NCBI GenBank assembly: GCA_016748015.1
Contig: JAAOMT010000226.1
Location: 186,001 to 250,000, forward strand
Reading direction: 5' to 3'
Source: Geosiphon pyriformis
Taxonomy: Eukaryota; Glomeromycota; Glomeromycetes; Archaeosporales; Geosiphonaceae
DNA length: 64,000 nt
Part shown: positions 45,650-57,030 of the stretch, piece by piece
Layout of the letters: each line of letters starts with the position of its first letter
Position numbering within the stretch: the first letter of the stretch is position 1
Notes under the pieces: model-generated
The model's database searches: none
What the model was told of the DNA's origin: nothing
The model's input: the letters and a program-made list of their open reading frames with translations, nothing else
Made by a program: the position numbers and the translations under genes

Positions 45650-47635
45650 GGTGATTCATTTGCTTCAAATTCAAAAGGAAAGATATCAAAGAGATTGGCA
45701 TTTTCAGCAATTCAGGCTGGTGGAATAGTAGTGTGGTGATGAGAAAGATTTCGTTGTTGTTGTGCTGCAGTTCTACCTTCTGAGAGTGCAGTATGGTGAA
45801 AATCCTGTTCTTCCGGCATTGTTAAATAACTGGGTTAAGTGTGGTAATGGTTGGGTCTTGGTTGAGTGGTATTTCAAGGAACCAATTGGTTATTCGAACT
45901 GATTCTACTGTTGTTTATTTGGTATCGGTTTTGTGGTGTAAATTGATTTTGTGTAATCAGTCTTTGAGCAGGTACTTAATAATGTTGTGTGGGTAGTTGT
46001 TGGTATTGCTGTTGGATTGGTTGTGGGGTGGGCTGATAATAGTTATTTTGGTATTGGGGTCTTGGTGAATAGTAAGCTGGTGGTGATGGTTGATAATAAG
46101 ATTGCTGTGGTGAAGAGTAACGTTGATTACCCTTATTTTGTTGGTCTCATTGCAGCTTTCTGCAATCTCTTTTCCAGTAGCCAGAAATTCCACAGTAATG
46201 GCAATTCTGGGGCTGGTTATTGGAAAGTGGTGCAAAGTTATTTTGATTTCGTCTTTGGGGTGGTTGATATCTTTGGGGTTGTTGTTATTGTTGGTTGGTA
46301 AAATAGTTTTTGACCTTCTTTGTGAGTTGGTCAATTTTTTTCTTAGCTGCTGAGCTGGTTTCTCCAATTGCCAAATTTACAAGTTTTGTATGATTGGCTT
46401 CTTCCATGGCCATTTCATATCTTTTCGCATGCTGTATGGCAGAGTTTAAATCTTCTGGTACATGTGGGCGAACCTTTTTAATTAGTTTATCTTTTAGACC
46501 AGCAATAAATTGATCCAAGATTTGAGCATTGGAATAATAATTGTTTGTCTCGAGTTGGTGAATCCATCTAAAAAGTTTGTTGAATTTCCCAATATAAGTC
46601 ATAACGGATTTGGAGGGTTCTTGTTTGATATTTCGAAAACGATTGCGAAGAGTAATGGAGGTATTATTGTCAGTGAACTGTTCAAGGAAAGCTGCTTTAA
46701 AAGCATTCCAATCATTGAATAGAGTGGTAAGATTTTCAAACCATTCTCCTGCTGTTCCTTTGAGAAAGTAGGAAATTGTTCTTAACATTCTGGCAGCGTT
46801 CCATCCATTTGCATCTCCAGCTTTAGTAACTTGGTCAAGCCATTCTTGGGGACTGGTCTCAATATCTTCTTCATTGAATTCAGGGATTTTTGTGATGTAT
46901 GTTGTTATTTCGTCTTCTTTGTTTTCACTGTCTATTGATTCTTCTTCAGTTATTTCAGAGTTGTTTTCTTCGTTTGCTGTTGTCTCAGAGTGTTCACTTT
47001 GATTTTCAGCTAAAAAATCAAGGAGATTGGAATTAGTTTAAAGGGGTTCTTGTTGTCTGGTGGGACTTCTGAGTGATGTAAAATCTTCTGGTCTTGCAAA
47101 TCGATTCAAGGGTGAATTAGGTGTTTGTGCTTGTGCAAGTGAAGCTAGAAAAGGTGTGATAGTAAGTGGAAGTTTTGAACTGGTTCTTTGTTCAGGTGTT
47201 TGTAGATGTTTGGCAGTTGTTTTTGGTAGTGTTGGAGTATTTGGGGTGGTTCTTGAATATTGCTTTAATTTGTTTTTGCCTTTGTTGCTTGTTTCTGTTT
47301 CTGATTCAAAGTCAATAGTGTATTGAGACTGCACTGGATATGTTTCTTCACAGTATTTGATAATATTAAAATTAAGTTCGTGAAAGTAAGTGGCAAGTGT
47401 TTCACTATTAAGGTCTTCAGTTCCCAACTGTGAATAGTGTGCTAAATTATTGTAAAGGTTGCTTCTAACTTCTGAGATATTGTAATTTCCAAAAAGATAA
47501 TTGTTGATGCAGTTTTCAATGTATTGGTATACTGATTTCTTGACAACTTCAATTCCGTCTGGAATGTTGAATCTTTGCTTGCAGTGGGTGTAAATTGATT
47601 GGTAATACTCTAGAGTTGTTGTGTCTGGTGTGGTC
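45650..47635 (-). pseudogene. gag of gypsy-2 with zinc knuckle
   Basis: One frame with several C-to-T stops (for example at 47038 and 46285). N-terminal region: DTTTLEYYQSIYTHCKQRFN. Capsid-like region: DANGWNAARMLRTISYFLKG, EWFENLTTLFNDWNAFKAAF and KQEPSKSVMTYIGKFNKLFR, the pattern of retrotransposon gag proteins. The zinc knuckle near 46150 reads CHYCGISGYWKRDC, with Tyr in place of the usual His. A Gln/Pro/Tyr-rich linker leads to the protease. The 5' end is lost in the N gap. Confidence 0.85.
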
Positions 47636-47639
47636 GCCA

Positions 47640-47659
47640 NNNNNNNNNNNNNNNNNNNN
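47640..47659. other. Assembly gap of 20 N
   Basis: Twenty N at the inner end of the 5' LTR of gypsy-2, exactly where the primer-binding site should be. On the element strand tggcgaccacacc follows the gap and could be a displaced primer-binding site, but this cannot be decided. Confidence 0.95.
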
Positions 47660-47664
47660 TTTTC

Positions 47665-48612
47665 TGTAATGTTGTTGATACTTATTTGCTGTGAATTCAC
47701 GTTTTCTGGATGTGGTTGAACCTCCAGTAACTGAATTTTTAACTTCAAATTATCTCCTATAATTTGAACTTGCTGGGCTTATGAGTGGAATGGCCAATTC
47801 CATGCCAGTTGCTTTATGTAGTTACATTGTAGTAAATGTCAACTCTTTCTCAGGAATTGCTCATCTGGAAGCTCACTAAAAATGTGTAGTTACTTTGCTG
47901 TGAAAGTCAACTCTTCTACAAGAATATCGTCTGTAGACTATCTTAATAATTGTAATAAGAAAATAAAAGAAAAATAAAAGAAATAGGATTTTTATCAAGG
48001 GAAACGTTTTCTATCCAGGCCTAGAGTCACTAACAGTTTACTGAAATTGGTAGCTAATCAATTTCAAAATGTTAGTTGGGTTTTGAAGATTTTCCAAGTG
48101 TAATAATTAAAAAATTTGGTTTTTTTTGAATTATTTGATTTTTATTTCTTTTTGTGTATGTAGAAATGGTTCTAAGTGATAAATCTAAAGTAAGATATAT
48201 TTTCTTAAAGAAAAAAGCTCTTCTTTTATACAACTTGTCGTAACACTATTCTATGAACTTGAACTTTGCTATTTTCTACAATTTCACTGAACTAAAGATA
48301 CATTTTGGCAAACTACAAGTTATTTCTGCAAACTTATTAGATATTTCAGTGAACTATCAATTATTTCGGCAAATTTCTATAAATTTTGGTGAACTTTTGA
48401 ATGTTACATAGTTTGGGGTATTGCATGATTGATCATCGCAATTAGGTTACATTTGTGTTGTGTACAATTTGGGTTATTAATTAAATAATAATTTCAGACA
48501 TTCTTTGCTAATGTAATAAGTGATAATTTGAAACGATAATATATGCTAATTAATGATAAGAATTATAAGATAGTTTCATGCTAAATGATATCTCTAATTT
48601 CATCTGGTAACA
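47665..48612 (-). repeat. 5' LTR of gypsy-2
   Basis: 948 bp, collinear with the 3' LTR except for a length change in an A-rich run near 47965. It has lost most CpGs kept in the other LTR in the tandem array 48280-48397. It ends next to LINE-E RNase H sequence. Confidence 0.93.
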
Positions 48613-49890
48613 ATGGATGGTTTTTTAAGTGGGCTGAGTACTTTTGGTATGAAAGCTGGTGCTGTGGTTTTTTTTGAAGACATTAATTTAAGTTTGGGTG
48701 TGGAAGTGTTTGAATTGGTCTCTTTTACTATGGCAGAGTTGCAGGCCATAGCTCTGGCTCTCGAGTGTGTTCCTCTTTTTCATTCAATTGACTTGTTCTC
48801 AGACAACCAAGCTGCTTTAGATGCATGCAAATCAGAATCTAAGTTGATGCATCCAAATTTCAGGAATTGGTGTTGGATCAAGCATTGCCATATTGCTAAT
48901 GTTGTTTGTTAGAAAAATATGGATATTAATTGGGTTAAAGTTAGAGGTCACTCTGGTGTTTTGGGCAATGAACAGGCTGACACTTTTACTGGAGCTGCTG
49001 CATTATCTGATATGCGTCTTCTTCACATGATTAATGAACATTTTCTTAGGGCTGGTGGTGCTACAGTGTCTGATAACTCTAGATATTTTGTTTGTGGCGT
49101 CTTCCAATTTATTCACCATGCACACTAAGAGGTTGGTTCTGGTTTCTGGGTCTTGGTAGATAGTTTGCATGCTGATGTTGATTGGTCCAAATCCTCTTTG
49201 ATGTGACATCTGGACTTGCATTTGGCTGCTGGCTTTACCAGCACTCAGACTACTGGTCTTTAAATGTATTTTATGAAGGCATTACATCATTATCTTCCAG
49301 TTGCTGTGCATAAGTGTCTTTATAATAGGAGTTATTCCAATATAATATGTTTATTCTGTGGCAATGTTGAGATTTTAGACCATGTGTTTTCTTGTCTATT
49401 TGATGCTGCTGGTTGTGTTTAGTTGGTGGAAGTTCATGCATCTGTTTGTGAGGCATGTTTGAGGTTGTCTCGCTTTTCTTCATGTGTTTCACAGCTACTT
49501 TCTAATTGCATCTTTAATGTTGTTGTTGGTGCAGCTCTATGTAAGAGCTTTGTTTTTAATGAGTGGTATCGTAAATCTGTTGCTGTTTTTAAAGACTCTA
49601 AGGTTGTAGCCCAGAATATTGTGGCCTTTGTGCATGAGTTTTGCCTTATGTTTTATAATGATATTTGGCTGGTGCATGCTAAACACCAGACTTTTATAGA
49701 AAAGAATGGCATGATCTCACATAATGATTCTGTTCTTGTTTCAATCTCTGGTCTTCCTTTGGTGCTTTTGGCCAGTATGGTTAGGTTGTTGGATATTGCA
49801 GATGCATTTGGTGTGGGTTTTGGGTTTCATAAATTTTGTTTATTCTTTACAGATATCAGTGATGTGGTTTCAGTACATATAAGTACCTAG
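48613..49890 (+). pseudogene. LINE-E ORF2, second part: RNase H and C-terminal zinc finger
   Basis: It opens MDGFLSGLSTFGMKAGAVVF (LINE-F has YTDEFLSNLDTVGCRAG at the same place). The RNase H Glu is in MAELQAIALALE, the Asp in LFSDNQAALDAC, and the last motif in VKVRGHSGVLGNEQADTF. Then come CLFCGNVEILDHVFSC (zinc finger) and a conserved tail: CKSFVFNEWYRKSVAVFKDS, MVRLLDIADAFGVGFGFHKF and DVVSVHIST. The stop is at 49888. Three internal stops. It continues the ORF interrupted at 38997. Confidence 0.87.
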
Positions 49891-50030
49891 TATTGTTCTG
49901 ACTAGCCTGAGTGGCTGGTCACGTGTAGAAAATGCATGATTTACATCTAATTTAGATCACTTGTATAATATATTGTAGTAGGCTGTATTTGGACCTTGCT
50001 TGTTAAACTGATAATAAAAAAAAATAGATT
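49891..50030 (+). other. LINE-E 3' UTR and tail
   Basis: It contains the block cctgagtggctggtcacgtg (49906-49925) followed by tagaaaatgcatga, seen in every LINE 3' end of the window. It ends gataataaaaaaaaatag. The block is probably what the RT recognises, by analogy with other LINEs. Confidence 0.8.
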
Positions 50031-50189
50031 ATTTAAAAGCCAAAAAAGTTTAATTTTGATTTTAAATTTTATTAGTGTTTTTTGTTACAGTTTTATTAAT
50101 TGTATTTTAATTAGTTTAATAATATTAAATTTAAATAATATAATATATATAGTTTTTATTAATATTTTTATTAAAATTTTTTTTTTTAT

Positions 50190-52725
50190 TTGTTTTATAA
50201 GTAAGATCTAAACACTACTTAGTGCTATACATCAAAAAAATGATCTAAACTAAGCATAAATCATGCATTTTTTACATGTGACCAGCCACTCAAGCCAATT
50301 AGAACAACACTATGCAGCTATGTAAACTGAAACTGAGTCACTTATGCTTAAAAAAAACAAACAAGATTTGCGAAAGCCAAAATAAACACCAAAAGCATTA
50401 GCAATGCCAAGCAATTTGACCACCCCAGTTGACAACCCTAAGGCCAAACCAGAAACTGAGATGAGAACTGAACTATTAAGAGGAATCAACCCATTCTTTT
50501 CTATATAAGCACAATGTTTAGCACAAACTGACTAGACATTACTCCTAAAAGCAAAACTAAGAGAGTGCACAAATTTGACAATTTTCAAACCAGCAATCTT
50601 GGGATCATAAAAAATGGTGACCACCTTATGAAACCAATCATTAAAAACAAAATTCTTATAAAGAGCCATGAACAAAGAGAAATCAGAAACACATGAAGAC
50701 AATAGTTGTAGTATGTCTGAAGAAGAATGAAAAAAACCAGAAACTGTCTTCCAGGAGTCCACATAGAATTCCAGCAACTGATGTTAGACAAAAGCATCAA
50801 TCTTGTAAGAGAACACATAATCCGATGTCTTCACATTGCCACAATATAAGCATAATACACTTGGATATAGTCTATTATAAAAGTGCTTCCAAACAGCAAC
50901 TGGCAGCTGGTGGTACAAAGTCTTTATAAAATAAGTGTGTACATTAGCCGAGGGTCTGCTGGTGAAACTGGCAGCCATGTGCAAATCAGAGTGCCAAACC
51001 AAAAATAAATGGAACCAGTCAATTTCAGAAAGCAAACTGCCTGCCAAAAACTTAGAACCAAAACCAATCTTCTAGTGCACATGGCAAACTAAATGATAAA
51101 TATCACAGACAAAATGTCTGGAATTGCTAAAAACCACACCACCATCAGCCATTATAAAGCATTTACCCAAGTGAGGAGGAAGATACCAACTAGAAAGAGA
51201 AGTGTTACTAGTAATTGCATTAGTGTGCTTATTCCTTAAAACACCAGAGTGGCTTTTAATCTTATGCCAGCTGACCTTTAAATTCTTACTGTGAATAACA
51301 TTAACAATATGACAATGTTTGACCTGACACTGATTATGAAAGTTGGAACACACCAGATCCAATTCTGATTTACAGGCATTCAGAACAGATTAACTATCTG
51401 AAAACAATTTAACAGAGCTCAGGAGAGAAACATTCTTCAGAGCCAATGCAATAATCTGCAACTTTGCCAAAGTGGATGACATCAAACTTGACATATCAAT
51501 ACCCAAACCCAAACCAATGTCCTCAAAAAAAGTGGCAGTGCCAGCTCTACAGCCAACTGTGTCTAGATTACTAAGGAATTCATCTGTATATACTGACAAA
51601 CTATCAACACCAACTTGTAAAAGACAATTACAGACAGATACAAAATCACTAGATTTAAGAATGTTTAAGAACCAACACCATTTGAAACTGAAGGATGAGT
51701 AAAAGAAAAACTTCTACCATTAAGAAACACAACAGAAAGCTTAAATCACTCAGGAATAGGGCCATGAGAGTCTAATTTTTTCCAACACTTGAAGGTGTGC
51801 CAATCAAAGACAAAACCACAATGATCACAAAGTTGATCCACAAAAACAATACTATACTGTTGGAGAGAAGGGAAAAACCTGAAAAATTGTGACTTGTCCA
51901 GAACAGCAGACATAGGGACCCCACCACAAAACCAAAAGAGATTGGCCAAAGAGCCATCCAGTAACAAATTGCAATCAAGAAGAATGCAAACCATGCCTGC
52001 CAGAAAGTTATCAGAAACACTGATATGAATATGCACAGGAGAACTCAATAGATAAACAGGGTGCCAACACAGAACTTGCAAGTCATGAGACCTGTGAGAG
52101 AACAAACAACCCAAGATGCCATCTGAGTTTGCAAAACTAACAAGAGAGGCCATCTTGCTTTCAGACTGAACTTGAAAGAAAGATTTCAAACCATAAAAGG
52201 AAGGGTGATGAATTGTATCATTAGAAAAATTGAGAGATAGGCTGAATTTAAACTTCAAGCTCTTATAAATCAAAGCATCTTACTTGTTGCACATACCAAT
52301 GAGAACAAAGCTGAACTGTGTTTTATAACTAATTATAAAATAAAGAACTGCTGATACCAAATATAAGAACTGCTTATCTGAAACAGCTTTTTTCAGGACC
52401 AGATTGGTAAAAAAATGAATGTCTGAATTAGTCTTCACCAAACTAAGCTTTAAGAGATCTTCAGTTGAGAGAAAAATACCCAAATATTAATGAGATTTAC
52501 ACTTTTTGGCAATGGAGATTGGCAAGCCACTAATAAAAAGAGAAGGAATGCTAACTCTGCTATTAATAAAAATGGTTATTGTTTTGTTATTATTGATAGA
52601 AATATTATTTATCTAAAAAAATTCACTTGCAATGTCAAGAATATGTTGAGTAGCTGTCTAACTACTATCAATCCAAATTGTATTATCAACAAAAATACCA
52701 GTAAAATTTTTTTAATTATTACTAT
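50190..52725 (-). mobile_element. LINE-F, 5'-truncated LINE from RT motif C to 3' end
   Basis: The minus strand starts near 52725 with GIFVDNTIWIDS (FVDD with the second Asp changed to Asn). Then come YLGIFLSTEDLLKLSLVKT, FSNDTIHHPSFYGLKSFFQV, SVYTDEFLSNLDTVG (RNase H), WHKIKSHSGVLRNKHTNAI, CLYCGNVKTSDYVFS and the tail GLSTGVVKLLGIANAFGV. It ends with the shared 3' UTR block (50272-50301) and an A-rich tail near 50190. Few stops, so it is among the younger copies. It lies tail to tail with LINE-E. Confidence 0.88.
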
Positions 52726-55700
52726 TTAATTTATATAATTATTTATTGGTTTTTTGAAATTGGTATTAACTATTATATTATTATTGTTAATAAAATTTAC
52801 TGTTTTTAATAACAGAAAAATTAATATTTAAAACAAATAATTTTTATAAATACATATATTTTGAGATAAAAAAAGAAAAATTGGTATCTTTTTTCTTATA
52901 TTAAAGTTTAAAAAACCAAAAAAAACTATTTATTATATTAATATTAATTTTTTTTGCTTTAAAATATTTATTTTAAAATTAAATTAACTTTTATTTTTAT
53001 TATTTGTCTTATAATTACTATTAATCAACAAATTATTAGTTTTTTTCTTACTTAAATTAGCTTTTATATTAAAAAACATACTAATACTAGTTTAAAAATA
53101 TATTTTTATTATTATTTAAATGTTTTATATTGTCAACAGAAATTTTTTATTTTTAAAAAAATAAACTACTTATAATATTATAAAAAGTTTTTTTTAAATA
53201 TAATATTGCTTAAAACAGTTAATTCTATTACAAAAAAATTTTTTACTTGAAAAATTGTAAAAATAGCAAAAAAAAAACTTTTTTTAAAATTGTTGTTTTT
53301 TGAAAATTATTAGAATATATAAGAAAAAAAAGTCTTTTATTTTAATTTTAAATGTTTTAAATATGTTAATAAATTCTGTTATAAACTATTTAAATTGTTT
53401 TTTTAATATTTTTTTAGCTGTTTTATGTTAATTTAAAATAATTATTTTATAATAATATATTAATTTTTGGTAATAAAAAAGTTATTATGTTTTAAAATTA
53501 AATATTTAATGTTTTAACAAAGTTTAAAATTGTTTAAAATAGTTTTTTAAAAAAAATATTGTTTATTAAATTTAAATAATAGATTTTAAGCAATTATATG
53601 TCTTTTAATGTTTTAAAAAAAATAAAATTGTAATTGTTTTAAATAATTTTGCAAATTAAAACTATATTTATTAAAGTAATAAATTATTTAGTAAAATCAA
53701 AATCTTGAGTTTTCTGTTATTTTTGCTTAATTTTTTTTATATTAAACTAATTATAAATTCGAAATATTAATTAAAAATAAATAAATAACTTAGATAATCT
53801 TTTTAGTATACTTAATAATAGATAGTTTTTGATTTTAATTTGTAATATTAATAATTTTTTTGCTTGTTAATAAAATTTTAAAAACAATTTTTAAGTTAAT
53901 TTTGGTTAATAATTTTGGTTGTAAAATCAAAGTTTTTTTTCTAAATATTCTAAATCATAGTTAGTATTAATTTTATGTATTTTTTTGATTAAATTTTTTG
54001 TTAATTGTTGTTAAAATATTTTAGATATATGGCAAATTAATTTTTAATAAAATAAATTAAAATAATTAACAGAATTTTTTTTGATTTAAGTTTAAATTTA
54101 ATTTTATATTTGTTTTTTTATAACAATAATTTTCTAAAAGAATAATATTCTGAATATTATTGGTTAATATAAAAAATAATATATTTTTTATAAAATTGAA
54201 TATTTATTTGTTTTAATTAATAAATTTGGGTTTTTTTAAAAGATAAAAATAATTAAATATGTTATAATAAAATTCAACTTTATTAAAATTAACAATTTTT
54301 AAAATATATTTAATACATTTGGTTTTTTATTTTTTTAATGTTTTTTTAAGTCTTTTTTTATTTTTTTGTTATTGTTTTTAGCTATATTTAATTTAATTAT
54401 GCTATTTAATTATAATTAATAGAATTTAGTTTTGTTTTTTTATATTTTTAATAAATTATCAATTTTTAATAGGATTAAATCTTAAAATATACTCTTTTTT
54501 TATTAAATTATTATAATATTAAATTACTTTATTATAACTGTTAAATTATTAAATTATTTTTGTGTCTTTTTTTAGATATTTTTAGATTAATTGCAAATTA
54601 TTATCAGCTTTTAAAACAAAATAACCTATTAAATTATTTAATCTTAAAGATTAAATTGATAAAATATAAATAAAATTAATGTTTTTTTTGTTTTTTAATA
54701 TTGTTTTTAATAATATCTAAAAAACAATTTTTAATTGTCAAAAATTTTCTAAGTAGGTGGTTTTTACTTTAGTGTTTAGTATTATATTTAAGATTAAATT
54801 AGTTTTGATTAGTTTTTTGTTTAAATTACTATTTGATTATATTAAGCTTAAATTAGTTTTATGTAAATTTTGTTTTTAAATTTTTTTTAATTGCTGTTAT
54901 TAAAATTGCTATTGGTAATTTTTTTTAACTATTTTTAAAATTGAAAAATTTTTATAATGGTTTCTGTTTTTTTATTTGTTATTATATTTTATAATATTTT
55001 TTTAAGTATATTTTTTAATAATATTAAAATATTTTTAGTGTTTTTAATATTGTTATTTTAGTTAAATTAAAATTTATTAACTTGTAACAATATACTATTG
55101 TTTATTTTAAAAACTTTTTTTTTACAATTATTGTATTTAATAACTAATTTGTATTAATTAAAAAAAATAGTGTTAAAATTTTTTTTCTACTTAATCAAAA
55201 AAAAGTTATTATTTTAAAAAATATTTTCAAAACCAAATTAATAAATTTTTTCTTTGATTATATTGTTTTTAAAATTAATAATTTGATTTTTTAAGTTGGT
55301 AGTTATATTTATTTTATCTTTTACTTTCTTAATTTTTATTATTATTAATGTTTTATTGTTGTAATTTTTAATTTTCTAAAAGTTTTAAATTTTGTTATTT
55401 TAAAAACTAGTATTTTATATAAAAATTATATTTGGTAAAAAATTTTAGTTGTTAATACTATTATAAATATTAAAGTTTAAATTATTTGATTATATATTAT
55501 AAAATACTTTTGTTTTTGTCTTTTAAATTGTTTTTAAGTTTATTAATAGTTTTACTATTTCTTTTTTATCTTTTGTTAATACAAAATTTTATGTCAAAGC
55601 TGTTATTTTTATGGTTTTTTTTGTTGTTTTTATTGTTAATTTTATAATTAAATTTAAGTTAAAATTTTTGAAATTTCAAATTTTGAGTTTGATTTTTTTG

Positions 55701-56545
55701 ATCATGTTTATTGATTACTATTTTTTTGAATATTTATTTTATTTTATATATATAGCTTAAAAATATAATTTGTGTTGTTTAAAATAAAGTGTTTGTTTTT
55801 AGTAAGATTGTAAATTAGTTTTCTTTAAATATAATAATAATAATAATAATAATTAAATATGATTTTTATAATAATTATATAAATAAATATAATAATAATT
55901 TTTTTAATAATAAAATTTATTTTAAATTAATTATTTTTTAAGAATATTAACTTAATAATATTAAGTTTAATATAAATATAACTGTTAAATATTGTTAATA
56001 ATATATTAGTTATTATTATAAGTAAAATATCTTTTTAAAGTGATTTTTTTTATAATTTTAGATTAAATTAATCATATATTTAATTATATATAGAAAAAAT
56101 ATAAATTATATTTAATTAAAATTATTTAATTTAATATATTATATTAAATAGTAATTAAATTATATATTAAATTTAATAAAAAAAACATTTAATTTAAATT
56201 ATTAAAATTTTAAATAAAAAAATATTTATAAAGTTTTAATAATAAAAAAATAAAATTTTATTTATAGATTTTTAGATTGTTTACAATAAATTTTATTAAA
56301 ATAAAAAATATAATAAAAATAAAAATAATTTTAATTCTAATATTAATAAATATAAAAAAATATATTTTAATTTTAATTTTTTTTTACTTATATATTTTAT
56401 TTTATAAAATAATTTTTAAAAGTTTATTGTTTTTTAAGTTATTTTATTATTTAATATTATTATTAATTACTTTAGCTATTATTATTTATTTTGTATTATT
56501 TTGTGTTATTATATATTATTATATATTATTATTATTATTACTTTA
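52726..56545. other. AT desert, no gene seen
   Basis: About 3.8 kb near 90% A+T and almost CpG-free. On the + strand T and G dominate over A and C, the bias seen on LINE sense strands here. It may hold an older plus-strand LINE beyond recognition. ORFs present are low-complexity chance frames. Confidence 0.75.
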
Positions 56546-56549
56546 TTAA

Positions 56550-57030
56550 TGCTTAATGAATGAGACCTAAACATTACTTAACACAAAAAATCAAATTAAA
56601 TAATCTAAACTAAACATAAACTATGTACTTTCTACATATAATTAATTACTTGAATCAATTAGAATAATACTACAAATCTATCATAATAGAAACTACACAT
56701 TTTATATCTAAAAAACAAAACTTATATTATAGGCTTCTGTAATTTTAAGCAACTTAATTATGTTATCAAAAAACAAAAAAAAACAAACTGCAAATTACTG
56801 GAAACACTGAACTATTACATGAAATTAAATCTTTTTTTCTATGATTGTTTTATATTTGAACTTTATTAATTACATCACAATACAATAAATTTTTTCCAAA
56901 CTTTATACAAAGTCAATAATTTTTTTGCCTACAGTCTTGGCACAACCAAAAACAGATACAGCTTTCAAAAACCACTTTTTGAACATGAAACTTTTGCATA
57001 AAACAATATAGACAATATTATTAAATATAC
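56550..57030 (-). mobile_element. LINE-G, decayed LINE 3' end
   Basis: The + strand at 56611-56660 is a decayed form of the shared 3' UTR block (taaactaaacataaactatg, then tctacatataattaattact). The minus strand beyond it reads KSFMFKKWFLKAVSVFGCAK and later IIEKKDLIS, matching CKSFVFNEWYRKSVAVFKDS and FIEKNGMIS of LINE-E. The tail side has a (taa)n run. Very old copy. Confidence 0.75.

Larger units (their letters stand above)
38998..48612 (-). mobile_element. Ty3/gypsy LTR retrotransposon (gypsy-2) with dUTPase and extra ORF
   Basis: A 9.6-kb element on the minus strand with both LTRs in TG...CA form. Order from its 5' end: LTR, gag with zinc knuckle, protease, cysteine-rich domain, dUTPase, an unassigned domain, RT, RNase H, integrase, 3' ORF, polypurine tract and LTR. 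RT before integrase places it in Ty3/gypsy. A 20-N gap sits just inside the 5' LTR. Gag and protease share one frame. The cysteine-rich domain, dUTPase and first part of RT share another. The five bases outside the two LTRs differ (ttttc and atgga), so I see no target duplication. Inactive through stops and small frameshifts. Confidence 0.92.
33605..50030 (+). mobile_element. LINE-E, near full-length non-LTR retrotransposon split by gypsy-2
   Basis: The most complete LINE here consists of 33605-38997 plus 48613-50030. It has a short 5' UTR, an ORF1 with a CCHC zinc knuckle, and an ORF2 with endonuclease, RT, RNase H and a C-terminal zinc finger, then a 3' UTR and A-rich tail. ORF1 endonuclease-RT-RNase H order fits the I/Tad1-type groups. 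The gypsy-2 element interrupts ORF2 just before the RNase H. About 60 bp of LINE may be missing at the join compared with LINE-F. Stops in both ORFs make it non-functional. Confidence 0.9.

Noticed and set aside
52726-56545. Mitochondrial DNA insertion because of extreme AT content
   Set aside because: No mitochondrial protein or rRNA recognised, and neighbouring LINE-C shows how such deserts arise from decaying repeats.
56277-56549. 90-codon hydrophobic ORF
   Set aside because: Low-complexity Ile/Leu/Phe/Lys frame in 90% AT sequence; expected by chance.
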